Shown here piece after piece: positions 27,188 through 36,019 of a stretch of DNA of 64,000 nucleotides. The translations under genes and the position numbers were made by a program. The DNA is taken from assembly GCF_009734385.1 (NCBI RefSeq), contig NZ_CP046452.1, positions 620,001-684,000 of the forward strand, given 5' to 3'. The stretch's first letter is position 1, and the number at the start of each line of letters is the position of its first letter. Source of the stretch: Corynebacterium kalinowskii (GTDB taxonomy: Bacteria > Actinomycetota > Actinomycetes > Mycobacteriales > Mycobacteriaceae). The notes below the pieces were generated by a model. That model saw nothing but the letters and a program-made list of their open reading frames with translations, had not been told where the DNA came from and ran no database searches.

Positions 27188-27945
27188 GTGTGCAGTCCGC
27201 ATTCTGTCTTGGCTTGGCCGGCCCAGCGGCCGCTTCGTGGATCTTCGCCCGGGGCGACGGGCAGGGTGCAAGTCGCGCAACCGATGGAGGGGTACCCCTT
27301 GTCGATCAAGGGGTGTCTAATCAGACCGTTGTGTCTTTCGTATTCGAGCGTCTCCTCCAGCGACCAGGTCACTAGCGGGGAGATTTTGAGCCGCCCAGCT
27401 TTATCCAGCTCAATCGCTTCGGCCGTGGCTCGGGTCGGCGCGTCGATACGCCGGATGCCGGTCACCCACGCGCCATACTTCGCGAGTGCCCGTTGCAGCG
27501 GCTCAACCTTGCGCATGCGACAGCACGCCTCCGGGTTCGTCAGGTAAAGGTTCCGGCCGTAGGTGCTGTCCTGCTCTTCTCTGTTGAGAACCGCCGTTGC
27601 TCGCACCAGCCGCGCCGGGTAGCGCTTATCGACGCCATCGGCCACCTCATACGTCTCCGGGAAGTGGTACTCGGTGTCTAGAAACAGCAGGTCGGCCCGT
27701 GGAAGATGCCGGTGGGCGAGCTCCGCGAGCACGGTGTTTTCCATGCTCAGCGTGACTGCAGCTTCCGGGGTGTGCTCGTTGGCCCAGTCCAGGATTGTTT
27801 CGGCAGTGGCGTTGTAGAGCTGGTTTTGGAACTTGTCTACTAGTTGTTGGTTGCGAGCTTTGTCTGCTTCCGGCAACGGACTCGGTAGCTCAGCGTCCGG
27901 GGACACAGCGGGGTCCCGGTATTCCTGGCGTTCATAGAACAACAT
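27184..27945 (-). CDS. cysH: Adenylylsulfate (APS) reductase, iron-sulfur type
   Basis: Reduces APS to sulfite with thioredoxin-type donors. In 253 residues, the CC pair in EACCRMRKVEPL and the CATC pair in IGCATCTLPVAPGEDP are the four [4Fe-4S] ligands that mark APS rather than PAPS reductases. The C-terminal ECGLH carries the catalytic cysteine. This fits the absence of an APS kinase nearby. It overlaps cysX by 14 nt. Confidence 0.95.
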   Translation of the reverse strand: MLFYERQEYRDPAVSPDAELPSPLPEADKARNQQLVDKFQNQLYNATAETILDWANEHTPEAAVTLSMENTVLAELAHRHLPRADLLFLDTEYHFPETYEVADGVDKRYPARLVRATAVLNREEQDSTYGRNLYLTNPEACCRMRKVEPLQRALAKYGAWVTGIRRIDAPTRATAEAIELDKAGRLKISPLVTWSLEETLEYERHNGLIRHPLIDKGYPSIGCATCTLPVAPGEDPRSGRWAGQAKTECGLHT

Positions 27946-28171
27946 GGTGTTTCTCCAAGCTCAGTTGGTAGGCCTCTGACGTGGAAGGTGCCAGGGACGG
28001 GCGGGTGAAAGGATCGTCTTGGCCATAGAATTTGGCCTCGAAGATGCGCAGGCAGTCGTGGCACTTCCAGGCGAATTCCGTTTCCTCGTTGGGGAAGAGG
28101 GCAGTGCCGGCGCAGTACGGGCAGTGGACGGGGTGATTGCGATTCGGGTTTGGGGTTCGGCGCAGGCTCAT
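27932..28171 (-). CDS. cysX: Small two-CxxC protein CysX
   Basis: A 79-residue protein with CPYC (~17-20) and CHDC (~37-40), forming a rubredoxin/zinc-ribbon-like site. In C. glutamicum the gene at this place, cysX, is described as a small ferredoxin-like protein thought to carry electrons from Fpr2 to CysI. The two-CxxC arrangement would bind one metal, so an Fe site or a Zn ribbon are both possible. It starts inside the cysI stop (ATGA). Confidence 0.85.
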   Translation of the reverse strand: MSLRRTPNPNRNHPVHCPYCAGTALFPNEETEFAWKCHDCLRIFEAKFYGQDDPFTRPSLAPSTSEAYQLSLEKHHVVL

Positions 28172-29808
28172 CGCAAGACCTCCTCATCTGCGCGCAATAC
28201 CCAATCGCGGAACTGTTCGCCTTCGGTTCGTTGTTCCTTGAAGTTGTTGACCAGGCGGAAGACATAGTCGCCGACTTCCGTGGCAAGGACTTTGTGGGCG
28301 CGCACCTTTCGACCAAAACCGGGGTCGAGGCCGAGTGCACCGCCCAGGTGGACTTGGAAACCTTCGACGCGGTTACCGTCGGCATCGGTGACCGTCTGGC
28401 CCTTGAATCCGATATCCGCGACCTGGGTACGGGCGCAGGAATTCGGGCAGCCGTTCAGCGAGATCTTGATCGGTACATCGAGGTCGCCGATGCGCTCCTC
28501 CAACTCATCGACCAGCCCGATCGCGCGGGCCTTGGTGGTGGCATGAGCCAACTTGCAAAACTCCAGGCCGGTGCAGGAGACGATGCCGCGGCGGAACTCG
28601 CTGGGATTGGAGTACAAGCCGATGGCGTCAAGATCGCGTTGGAGCGCCTCCGGGTCAGTAACGTCCAGGAACAGCAACTCCTTGTCCACTGTCGTGCGGA
28701 TTCTGGAAACCCCGTGGCGTTCAGCGACCTCGGCGATGGCCACCAATTGTTCGCCCGTGGTGTGGCCGACCGTCGGCTTCACCCCGACGTAGAACTTGCC
28801 ATCTTGTTGTGGGTGCACACCGAGGTGGTCTCGATAGGCCGGGGCGATGGGGGCGGCGGGGCCGTCGATAAGCGCATGACCGAGGTACTCCTCGAGCACC
28901 GACCGGAACTTCTCAATGCCCCACTCCGCTACCAGGAACTTTAGGCGCGCGCGACCGCGCAGCCGACGGTAGCCGTAGTCGCGGAAGATGCGGACCACGC
29001 TGGCCCACACATCGGGGACATCGGCGAGTGGGACCCAGACGCCGAGACGCTGCGCGATCATCGGGTTAGTGGAGAGGCCGCCGCCGACGAACACGTCGAA
29101 ACCGGGACCGTGCTCCGGGTGGGTGACGCCGACGAACGCGAGGTCCTGGATCTCGTGGGTGACATCCTGGCGCGGGCTGCCGCTGATCGCGGACTTGAAT
29201 TTGCGGGGCAGGTTATGGAACTCCGGGTTCGGCAGCAGTTCCTCCTGGATCTTCTTAATCGCTGGGGTGGCATCGATGATTTCATCAGCAGCGATGCCTG
29301 CGACTGGCGAGCCGAGGATGATGCGGGGAACGTCGCCGCAGCCCAGGAGGGTGGATAGTCCTACGCTGTCCAAGCGGTCCCAGATCTCGGGGACGTTTTC
29401 GATTTGGATCCAGTGCAGCTGGATGTTCTGGCGGTCGGTGAAGTCCGCGGTGGAGCGGGCAAACTCCTGGCTAATTTCTCCCACGGTTCGGAATTGCTCC
29501 GGGGTGGCGATACCGCCGTCGAAGCGGATGCGCATCATGAAGAACTTGTCGGAAAGCTCGGTATCACTCAGCTGGCCGGTGAGTTCGCCACCGAGATCTT
29601 GGCGGCGCTGCGTGTAAATGCCTACCCATTTCATGCGCGGGGCGAGGTCGTCCTCGTCGATCGAATCGTAGCCCTGCTTGGAATAGATATCGATGATGCG
29701 CTGCTTGACGGAAAGTCCTGGGTCCGCTTGTTTGACTTCTTCGGGATGGTTCAGCGGCGCTGTGCCGTCGATCAACCATTGGCCGTTTGATCGCTTTGCC
29801 TGGGTCAT
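28168..29808 (-). CDS. cysI: Ferredoxin-type sulfite reductase
   Basis: Six-electron reduction of sulfite to sulfide on a siroheme/[4Fe-4S] centre, 546 residues. The cluster ligands are in SCTGLEFCKLA (~425) and NGCPNSCAR (~468), the usual C-x5-C...C-x3-C set. The start is fixed by an AAGGAG ribosome site 5 nt before the ATG. It is divergent from fpr2, with two McbR-like palindromes in the shared promoter. Confidence 0.96.
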   Translation of the reverse strand: MTQAKRSNGQWLIDGTAPLNHPEEVKQADPGLSVKQRIIDIYSKQGYDSIDEDDLAPRMKWVGIYTQRRQDLGGELTGQLSDTELSDKFFMMRIRFDGGIATPEQFRTVGEISQEFARSTADFTDRQNIQLHWIQIENVPEIWDRLDSVGLSTLLGCGDVPRIILGSPVAGIAADEIIDATPAIKKIQEELLPNPEFHNLPRKFKSAISGSPRQDVTHEIQDLAFVGVTHPEHGPGFDVFVGGGLSTNPMIAQRLGVWVPLADVPDVWASVVRIFRDYGYRRLRGRARLKFLVAEWGIEKFRSVLEEYLGHALIDGPAAPIAPAYRDHLGVHPQQDGKFYVGVKPTVGHTTGEQLVAIAEVAERHGVSRIRTTVDKELLFLDVTDPEALQRDLDAIGLYSNPSEFRRGIVSCTGLEFCKLAHATTKARAIGLVDELEERIGDLDVPIKISLNGCPNSCARTQVADIGFKGQTVTDADGNRVEGFQVHLGGALGLDPGFGRKVRAHKVLATEVGDYVFRLVNNFKEQRTEGEQFRDWVLRADEEVLR

Positions 29809-29842
29809 GTGAACTCCTTTGTCTGTTATTTATTCACAATGG

Positions 29843-29858
29843 CAGACAGTCCAGTCTA
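29843..29858. promoter_or_regulatory. McbR-like operator near cysI
   Basis: CAGAC-N6-GTCTA differs in one base from the TAGAC-N6-GTCTA site described for the C. glutamicum sulfur repressor McbR. It lies 35 bases upstream of the cysI start. Confidence 0.65.
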
Positions 29859-29953
29859 TTGCAAGTGGTTTGGTTAGGTTTTTCTGTTTCCGCTGGAAAA
29901 TGCAGGCAAATGGGTGTGTTGTTTGCGTTAAGGCGGGAAGTTTGATTTCCTTG

Positions 29954-29969
29954 TAGACAGCTCAGTTCA
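29954..29969. promoter_or_regulatory. Second McbR-like operator near fpr2
   Basis: TAGAC-N6-GTTCA matches nine or fewer of the ten consensus bases (one full half-site, one imperfect) and lies 21 bases before the fpr2 start, in the same spacing class as the site near cysI. Confidence 0.5.
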
Positions 29970-29989
29970 TATTTTGGAAAGGAAAAGTC

Positions 29990-31330
29990 TTGTCTCATCC
30001 ACCGAAAATCGCCGTCATCGGCGCCGGCCCCGCCGGGATCTACGCCTCTGATCTCCTTGTTCGAGGCGGCGCCATTGTTGACCTTTTTGAGCGCATGCCC
30101 GCCCCGTTCGGGCTCATCCGCTATGGCGTTGCCCCCGACCATCCGCGCATCAAAGGCATCATCGCCTCGCTCCATAAGGTGCTGGACAAGCCGGAGATTC
30201 GCCTGATCGGCAATGTCACCGTGGGGCGCGACATCACGGTTGCTGAACTAGCGGAGCTTTACGACGCCATCGTCTTCTCCACCGGTGCCGTCGACGACCG
30301 CCCCCTGGACATCCCAGGCATCGACCTTCCGGAGTCCTACGGCGCCGCCGAGTTCGTCGGCTTCTACGATGGCAATCCGCTGTTCTCTCGGGATTGGGAT
30401 CTTTCCACTGAATCGGTGGCGGTGATCGGTGTCGGAAACGTGGGACTCGACGTGGCGCGGATCCTCGCGAAAACCGGGGAAGAGCTGCGCGTTACCGAGA
30501 TTCCAGACAACGTGTACAACGTCCTTTCGGGCAGTAAGGTCCGCGAAGTTCACGTCTTTGGTCGACGCGGGCCAGCTCAAACCAAGTTCACCCCGCAGGA
30601 GCTGAAGGAACTCGATCATTCCCCGAACGTGAATGTGGTGGTTTCGCCGGAGGACATTGACTACGACGAGGCTTCCCTCGAAGCTCGCTCGGCTTCAAAG
30701 TCCGTGGATCTGGTCTGCCAGATTTTAGAGAACTACGCCATTCGCGAGCCCAAAGAAGCCGAAAACACCCTGCATATCCACCTGTTTGAGCAGCCCGTCT
30801 CGGTGTTGTCGTCGGACGACGGGCATGTGGTTGGCGTGCGCACCGAACGCCAAGAGCTGGACGGGAACGGGGGAGTGCGCGGGACCGGGAAGTTCACCGA
30901 TTGGCCGGTGGGGGCCGTCTACCGCGCCGTCGGCTATCGCTCCGTGGGGATCCCGGGCGTTCCGTTCTCGGAAACGGATCATGTGATTCCCAACGACGGC
31001 AGCCATGTGTTGACTGAATCCGGCGAGAGTATCCCGGGCTTCTATGCCACCGGCTGGATCAAGCGCGGGCCTGTCGGGCTCATCGGCAATACCAAGTCCG
31101 ACGCGAAGGAAACGGTGGACATGCTTTTTGCCGATCACGAGGCTGGACTTTTGGGGCGAACCAATTTTGCTGATGTCCTTGATATGCTCCGCGGGAAGGG
31201 GATCCGGACCACCAGCTGGGACGGTTGGCACGCGCTTGACGCTGCAGAACGAGAGCTCGGTTCGCAGGAAGGACGTGAACGCAAGAAGGTTGTGGAATGG
31301 GAGGAGATGCTCGCGCACTCAATTGGGTAG
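29990..31330 (+). CDS. fpr2: Ferredoxin/flavodoxin-NADP reductase
   Basis: FAD enzyme of the FprA/adrenodoxin-reductase type that passes NADPH electrons to ferredoxin, here most likely for CysI. In 446 residues, the FAD-binding GAGPAG is at ~11-16, the NADP-binding GVGNVGLDVARIL at ~145-157, and the C-terminal GWIKRGPVGLIG at ~350. The start codon is TTG, preceded by GGAAAGGA. It is divergent from cysI and shares its regulatory region. Confidence 0.93.
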   Translation: MSHPPKIAVIGAGPAGIYASDLLVRGGAIVDLFERMPAPFGLIRYGVAPDHPRIKGIIASLHKVLDKPEIRLIGNVTVGRDITVAELAELYDAIVFSTGAVDDRPLDIPGIDLPESYGAAEFVGFYDGNPLFSRDWDLSTESVAVIGVGNVGLDVARILAKTGEELRVTEIPDNVYNVLSGSKVREVHVFGRRGPAQTKFTPQELKELDHSPNVNVVVSPEDIDYDEASLEARSASKSVDLVCQILENYAIREPKEAENTLHIHLFEQPVSVLSSDDGHVVGVRTERQELDGNGGVRGTGKFTDWPVGAVYRAVGYRSVGIPGVPFSETDHVIPNDGSHVLTESGESIPGFYATGWIKRGPVGLIGNTKSDAKETVDMLFADHEAGLLGRTNFADVLDMLRGKGIRTTSWDGWHALDAAERELGSQEGRERKKVVEWEEMLAHSIG

Positions 31331-31358
31331 GCGCACTCTTCCACGGTCAACAAAAATA

Positions 31359-31395
31359 GCCCCTGATCCAGACTCTAAGAGTCCAGGTCAGGGGC
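31359..31395 (-). terminator. Terminator of rpsT (possibly bidirectional with fpr2)
   Basis: GCCCCTGA pairs with TCAGGGGC, with an inner GACTC/GAGTC stem. On the - strand the hairpin is followed by TATTTTTG, so it ends rpsT. On the + strand only a weak T stretch follows. Confidence 0.85.
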
Positions 31396-31411
31396 GATAT
31401 TTCGTAGCTTA

Positions 31412-31675
31412 TTAAGCCATCTTGTTCAGGGCCTGTGCCATGGAAGACTTCTTGTTAGCCGCGTTGTTGCGGTGGAAGACGCCCTTGGTTACTGCCTTGT
31501 CCAGGGAGCGGCCAGCTGCGCGGAGCTGAAGCTCGGCTGCTGCCTTGTCGCCGGCCTCAACAGCTGCACGGAACTTGCGGATCTCGGTGCGGACTGCGGA
31601 GCGGACTGCCTGGTTGCGCTGACGAGCCTTTTCGTTCGTCTTGATGCGCTTGATCTGAGACTTGATGTTTGCCAT
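31412..31675 (-). CDS. rpsT: 30S ribosomal protein S20
   Basis: An 87-residue basic helical protein, starting [20 protein letters not shown] and ending in the [18 protein letters not shown] segment typical of bS20. An AAGAGGT ribosome site precedes it. In many actinobacteria rpsT lies close to holA and lepA; here the sulfur cluster separates it from holA. Confidence 0.97.
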   Translation of the reverse strand: MANIKSQIKRIKTNEKARQRNQAVRSAVRTEIRKFRAAVEAGDKAAAELQLRAAGRSLDKAVTKGVFHRNNAANKKSSMAQALNKMA

Positions 31676-31831
31676 CTGAAATTTACCTCTTGAATGTAGG
31701 AAACTGATACTGATGTTTCCACTAGATACCTAGCGTGCAAGCGGACCCAAGGTCCTGACCGCCTGTGTGTTCACACTGGTGAAAAGTGAATAACGCGTAA
31801 ACCCTAGCATTTTGGTGCGTAACCGACCAAA

Positions 31832-32401
31832 TTAGCCCCAGCCGTAGTCGCCGCGCAGCTTTCCGGCGATGCGCTCGAAGCGCCGCCTCGGAACGATGGC
31901 GCCCTCGCGGCGGATGGCCAGCTCTGGTACCTCGATGAGCTTATTCAGGCACAGCCAGCACGGCGCGCCGGAGGAGTCCCAGCTTCCCGAGCCGATGTCG
32001 AGCCAGCCTTCTTCGTCCTCGTGGTCGGTGTTCGGGGAAATCAGGAGGCCGAGGATAGTTTCGTTGCCGTGTCCGACCACCAGGATGGCGCGGTCGCGGG
32101 GCTCCTCACCTTCTTCGGTGGCGAGGCGGATCCAGACCACTTCGCCCGGTTCGGCGTGGCCGTCCATGTCCGGCGCGTAGTAGATGTTGCGGACCATTTC
32201 GGAAGTTGGGTGCACATCGCAGACTGCCTCGACCCGTTCGCTGGCGACCTCGCAGGAGCTGCCGTCGAGTCCGAGACGACTGCCGAGACGGGCTAGTCCG
32301 GCATCAAGCCGAGCGCGTTTTGCTTCGCGACGCCGCTGGGCAAAAGTCCTCATTCGAGAACCAAAATCCCTGAGTTGGGCAGCGCGTGAAACCTCGGTCA
32401 T
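31832..32401 (-). CDS. PemK/MazF-like protein, apparently without antitoxin
   Basis: A 189-residue protein. The C-terminal two thirds (GEVVWIRLATEEGEEPRDRAILVVG, ending PRRRFERIAGKL) match the PemK/MazF fold of mRNA interferases. The N-terminal ~55 residues are a basic helix-rich extension. No small antitoxin gene lies upstream or downstream. PemK-like genes at this conserved lepA/rpsT site are usual in corynebacteria, so this may be a housekeeping relative rather than a toxin. The ATG is probably leaderless. Confidence 0.75.
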   Translation of the reverse strand: MTEVSRAAQLRDFGSRMRTFAQRRREAKRARLDAGLARLGSRLGLDGSSCEVASERVEAVCDVHPTSEMVRNIYYAPDMDGHAEPGEVVWIRLATEEGEEPRDRAILVVGHGNETILGLLISPNTDHEDEEGWLDIGSGSWDSSGAPCWLCLNKLIEVPELAIRREGAIVPRRRFERIAGKLRGDYGWG

Positions 32402-32409
32402 GGTTGTTT

Positions 32410-32415
32410 ACACTA
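32410..32415 (-). promoter_or_regulatory. -10 box for the leaderless PemK-like gene
   Basis: Read on the - strand, TAGTGT lies 8 nt before the ATG at 32401; no ribosome site is visible. Confidence 0.5.
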
Positions 32416-32429
32416 CCGCAAAACGTGGC

Positions 32430-33203
32430 TCAGGGGCGTGGCTTTCCCTCATACCAAAATGGCACAAAGGTGATGTCCTTCGCAGACATGCCCAGGTGGT
32501 GGATGCCGTAGCGCCGAGCGGCTTTGACGAGGCGGTCTTCACCCGAGGCCCACAACTTAGCCGTGTCTGTGAGCGGCCATGAGGACAGTGTTTCTTCCAT
32601 CACCAGTGGCGCGTTGCCGGGGGCAGCTTCCGTGACAGCGAAATTGGCGAGTCGCGGTGCGTACGTGGTGAGGGCGGGGAGTTCGACGTCGTGAAGCGAG
32701 GGCGTGCAGACTGCGACGCTGCAGCGCGCGAGCGCCGGGGACGGCAGGCGGTCGAGGATGGACAAGAGCGCGGGTGTGCCGGTGGCGTCGGCGACCAGGA
32801 CCTGGGTGTCGGTGGTGGGCTGCCAGAGGGATTGGGCGGTCCAGAAGCCGCAGGTGTCGCCGGGCTGGGCGGTGGCGACCCAGGTGGAGCCCGGGCCGGC
32901 CGCGTGGAGTACGACGTCGAAGGAGAGCAGGCCGCGCGCTGGATCCACGCGGCGAACGGTGTACCAGCGCAAATTCGGGCGAATCTCAGTGGGGAGCGCC
33001 GCGACGGCAGCTCGCACGTTCACGTCCTGGCACTCGAAGGGTACGAATTGCTGCCCTGGCTGCGGCATTACTAGGCCGAAGAATTCGTCGGGCCCGGTGA
33101 TTTGGTAGTCGACGAAGCTAGGGGAGTACAAGGTGATGCGGCGCAGGTTAGGGCAAGGGTCGACAACAGAGGCTACCGTGCAGCTCAGTAGTGAATGTGC
33201 CAT
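32430..33203 (-). CDS. Siderophore-interacting FAD reductase
   Basis: A 257-residue protein of the SIP (ViuB-like) family, which reduces ferric siderophores to free the iron in the cytoplasm. It shows the flavin-binding RWYTVRRVDPARGLLSFDVVLH segment (~79-100) and the later VADATGTPALLSIL nucleotide loop (~137-150). It is divergent from an iron ABC importer with two DtxR-like boxes in the shared 89-base promoter region. Confidence 0.9.
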   Translation of the reverse strand: MAHSLLSCTVASVVDPCPNLRRITLYSPSFVDYQITGPDEFFGLVMPQPGQQFVPFECQDVNVRAAVAALPTEIRPNLRWYTVRRVDPARGLLSFDVVLHAAGPGSTWVATAQPGDTCGFWTAQSLWQPTTDTQVLVADATGTPALLSILDRLPSPALARCSVAVCTPSLHDVELPALTTYAPRLANFAVTEAAPGNAPLVMEETLSSWPLTDTAKLWASGEDRLVKAARRYGIHHLGMSAKDITFVPFWYEGKPRP

Positions 33204-33230
33204 GCCGGGGCCCTTTCTTGCTGTGTCAAC

Positions 33231-33249
33231 TTCAGTTAGGCTAACCTTA
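33231..33249. promoter_or_regulatory. DtxR-like iron box 1
   Basis: Matches 16 of 19 bases of the DtxR consensus TTAGGTTAGGCTAACCTAA, including the whole centre GTTAGGCTAACC. Confidence 0.8.
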
Positions 33250-33255
33250 GCCCAT

Positions 33256-33274
33256 TGAAGTTAGGGTTGCCTAA
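33256..33274. promoter_or_regulatory. DtxR-like iron box 2
   Basis: Matches 14 of 19 consensus bases (GTTAGG and CCTAA arms intact). It lies 18 bases before the start of the binding-protein gene. Confidence 0.6.
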
Positions 33275-33292
33275 AATGATTGGAAAAAACTT

Positions 33293-34189
33293 ATGAACCG
33301 TCGTGGATTTTTGGCCGTTGCCTCACTCACCGCGCTGCTGCTGACCGGATGCTCCCGCGCTGATGTGGATACCGTCCCGGCAAACGAGACTCGCGTGGCT
33401 GCCCTCGGTCTCGGCGACGCCGACACCCTGCTGGCTCTGGGTGTCACCCCAGTTGCAGTCGCCCCATTCTCCCCGGAGGGTTCTGTCGCGGCAAACGGCT
33501 TGGAGCCATGGGCTGAGGACCTAGCCAAGGGCAAGGAGATCACCCCGATCTACAACACGGCACAGGGCTTTACCTCTCAGATCTTGGAGCAGGTGACCGC
33601 CGCGAACCCGTCCCAGATCATCGCGGTGAACCAGGCCGTGGATGACCAGGCGAAGGCTTCCCTGGAGAAGATCGCGCCGGTCACCCTGAAGCCGACCGGT
33701 TTTGAAAACTGGCAGATCCCATGGGACAAGCAGGTGACCACGATTGCTGGTGCCGTGGGCAAGTCTGCCGAAGGTGAAAAGCTGATCAAGGACACCGAGC
33801 AGGCTTTTGCGGATTACCGCGCGAAGCACCCTGAGCTGCAGGGTAAGAAGGCTGCGATCGTGATGCCATACGCCGGCAAGCTGGGTCTCTACACCTCACT
33901 GGATGGCCGCGGCCAGTTCATCGAATCCATGGGCCTGACCATCCCGAAGGAGATCCAGGGCAATCCGGGCTCCTTCTACGTCGACGTCGCACCGGAGAAC
34001 TTTAGTACCCTTGAGCAGGTGGATGTCCTTTATGTTCTCGACTACCAGGGTTCTGCCGAGCCGCTGAAGACCGATCCTGCCTTCGCTGCGCTGCTGCCGA
34101 AGACCAAGTTCGTCTCTCAGGACGTTGGCAACGCGATGAGCACCCCGAACCCGGTGTCGATCCCTTGGGCTCTTGAAAAGCTCAGCTAG
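33293..34189 (+). CDS. Iron-siderophore ABC transporter binding lipoprotein
   Basis: A 298-residue FecB/FepB-type substrate-binding protein. The signal peptide ends in lipobox LLTGC (~16-20), so the mature protein is lipid-anchored outside the membrane. Class III binding-protein pattern: VAALGLGDADTLLALGVTPVAV near the start and a long central helix. It starts a four-gene operon with two permeases and an ATPase, directly behind two DtxR-like boxes, which suggests repression by iron. Confidence 0.92.
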   Translation: MNRRGFLAVASLTALLLTGCSRADVDTVPANETRVAALGLGDADTLLALGVTPVAVAPFSPEGSVAANGLEPWAEDLAKGKEITPIYNTAQGFTSQILEQVTAANPSQIIAVNQAVDDQAKASLEKIAPVTLKPTGFENWQIPWDKQVTTIAGAVGKSAEGEKLIKDTEQAFADYRAKHPELQGKKAAIVMPYAGKLGLYTSLDGRGQFIESMGLTIPKEIQGNPGSFYVDVAPENFSTLEQVDVLYVLDYQGSAEPLKTDPAFAALLPKTKFVSQDVGNAMSTPNPVSIPWALEKLS

Positions 34190-35090
34190 TTTCCTCGGGC
34201 TGCTGGCGCTGTTCGTCGTCTCCTTGGCGGTGGGCTCGCGCCACATTCCTCTTCCTGAACTCCTCGATCCATCCGTCCACCACATTGTCTTTGGCATGCG
34301 TGTGCCCCGCGGTCTGGTCGCTATGTTCGTCGGCGCCTCGCTGGCGCTGGCGGGGCTGCTCACCCAGACGTGGACCCGCAACCCGCTTGCCGACCCTGGC
34401 ATCGTCGGCATTACCGCTGGCGCGCGTTTCCTCGTTGCCGTGGGCTCCTTATTAGGAGTAACCGCATTGTGGCTGCAGGGCGCGTTCGCCCTGGTAGGGG
34501 CATTGCTTGCCACCCTGTTAGTCCTGGCGGTGGCGCGCACGGTGTCCGATCCGCTGACCCTGATTCTGGTGGGCGTGGGCGTCAACGCGACCCTCATGGC
34601 GCTGACAATGCTGCTCGCGCTGCAGTCGCAGGACGTGTTCAATGACATGCGCTCCTGGTCGGTCGGCTCCACCATCGGGCGCGGTTACGGGCATGTCTGG
34701 GTGGCGCTGATCGGCCTGCTCATTGCTGCCGTCATTGCGTTTGTGGTCTCTCGCGACTTGGACATCCTAGGTATGGGCGCCGATTCCGCAGCTGCGTTGG
34801 GCATCTCGGTGCCGCGGACCTTGTCCCTCGTGGTCTCGGCTCTGGTCATCGCCGCCGGTACCGCCACGGCAGTGGTGGGCCCGGTTGCTTTCCTGGGGCT
34901 CGCAGCTCCGCACATGGTGCCCGGGGCATCTGTCCGGCGCCGTCTGGTGCCCGTCATGCTCGTAGGTGCCACGCTCGCCCTGCTTGCCGATATCATCGGC
35001 CGCCTCCTCATGCACCCCGGTGAAGTGGAGTTTTCCGTCGTGCTCGCCGTGATCGGCGCGCCCCTGATGATTTGGTTGATCCGCCGATGA
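34173..35090 (+). CDS. FecCD-type iron permease, first subunit
   Basis: A 305-residue membrane protein with about nine hydrophobic segments and the FecCD start RVPRGLVAMFVGASLALAG (~43-61), then NPLADPGIVGI. The TTG start lies 17 bases inside the end of the binding-protein gene, so translation is coupled. A second FecCD subunit follows; the two form the importer channel. Confidence 0.9.
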   Translation: MKSSASFLGLLALFVVSLAVGSRHIPLPELLDPSVHHIVFGMRVPRGLVAMFVGASLALAGLLTQTWTRNPLADPGIVGITAGARFLVAVGSLLGVTALWLQGAFALVGALLATLLVLAVARTVSDPLTLILVGVGVNATLMALTMLLALQSQDVFNDMRSWSVGSTIGRGYGHVWVALIGLLIAAVIAFVVSRDLDILGMGADSAAALGISVPRTLSLVVSALVIAAGTATAVVGPVAFLGLAAPHMVPGASVRRRLVPVMLVGATLALLADIIGRLLMHPGEVEFSVVLAVIGAPLMIWLIRR

Positions 35091-36019
35091 TCCGCGTCAG
35101 CCTCGTTGGCATCCTCGCCTATTTCGCACTGCTGTGCCTCGGCGCCGTCCCGCTCGCACCCCTCGACGTGCTCGCCGCCCTCACCGGTGGTGGCTCCGCC
35201 CGCGCGGTCCAGGTGGTGTGGGATCTGCGCCTGCCGGTGGCGATCGTCACCGCCGTCGTGGGCGCAAGCTTAGCGACGGCCGGTGCCTGGACCTCTACGC
35301 TTGCCCGCAATCCCTTAGCCTCCCCAGACATGCTGGGCATCAGCGGCGGCGCCGCCGTCGCAGTAGTGGCATTCCCGGTGTCCTCCTTCTGGGAGCGCGC
35401 CGGGTTGGCGCTGGTGGGAGCGGTCGTGTGTTTGCTGTTGTTGCTCGTGTTGGGAGCGCGTCGATCGGTGCACCAGCTGATCCTCATCGGCGTAGCGCTG
35501 GCCCTGTTTTCCCAGGCTGCGGTGTCTTATCTGCTGCTGCGCGCGGACTTGATGCGCGCCACCGAGGCGCAGGTGTGGTTGGCCGGGTCCACCAGTTTTG
35601 CCCGGTGGCCGGTGGTGGTGCCACTGCTGCTTGGCTTGTTGCCGTTCCTGGTGTTGGGGCTCTCGCAGCAGCGATCCTTGCCGATCCTCGCCCACGATGA
35701 TGCCACGGCCATTTCCCTCGGCGTGCCGGTTACCCGTGTCCGGCTGCTGCTGGTGATCGCTGCGACCGGCATCGTTGCCGTGGTGGTCTCCGTGGTGGGG
35801 CCGCTGGCCTTCGTGGCACTGGTCGCGCCGCAGCTGGCCCGCATGATGGGTGGCGGGGTGTTGCTGTCTGCCATCTGGGGTGCCACGTTGTTGTTGGTGT
35901 GCGCCGTGGTGGCTGTGCTATTGCCGGTGTCCGCTCCCGTGGGTTTGCTGACCTCGGCGATCGGTGGCGTGATGTTGGTGTATTTGGTTGTATCAAGGAG
36001 GTCGTCGTGGAGCTCGTAG
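35087..36019 (+). CDS. FecCD-type iron permease, second subunit
   Basis: Partner permease of 310 residues. The ATG at 35087 overlaps the stop of the first permease (ATGA), a better start than the TTG five codons upstream. Motifs: LRLPVAIVTAVVGASLATAG (~45) and NPLASPDMLGISGG (~75), about nine hydrophobic segments. Confidence 0.9.
   Translation: MIRVSLVGILAYFALLCLGAVPLAPLDVLAALTGGGSARAVQVVWDLRLPVAIVTAVVGASLATAGAWTSTLARNPLASPDMLGISGGAAVAVVAFPVSSFWERAGLALVGAVVCLLLLLVLGARRSVHQLILIGVALALFSQAAVSYLLLRADLMRATEAQVWLAGSTSFARWPVVVPLLLGLLPFLVLGLSQQRSLPILAHDDATAISLGVPVTRVRLLLVIAATGIVAVVVSVVGPLAFVALVAPQLARMMGGGVLLSAIWGATLLLVCAVVAVLLPVSAPVGLLTSAIGGVMLVYLVVSRRSSWSS

Noticed and set aside
27188..27280. Longer start for cysD
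   Set aside because: The 31 extra codons lie inside cysH, and the ATGA overlap at 27184-27187 is the natural start.
35899..36006. Longer start for the iron transporter ATPase
   Set aside because: The extra 36 codons lie within the permease gene, and the AAGGAGGT site fixes GTG 36007.
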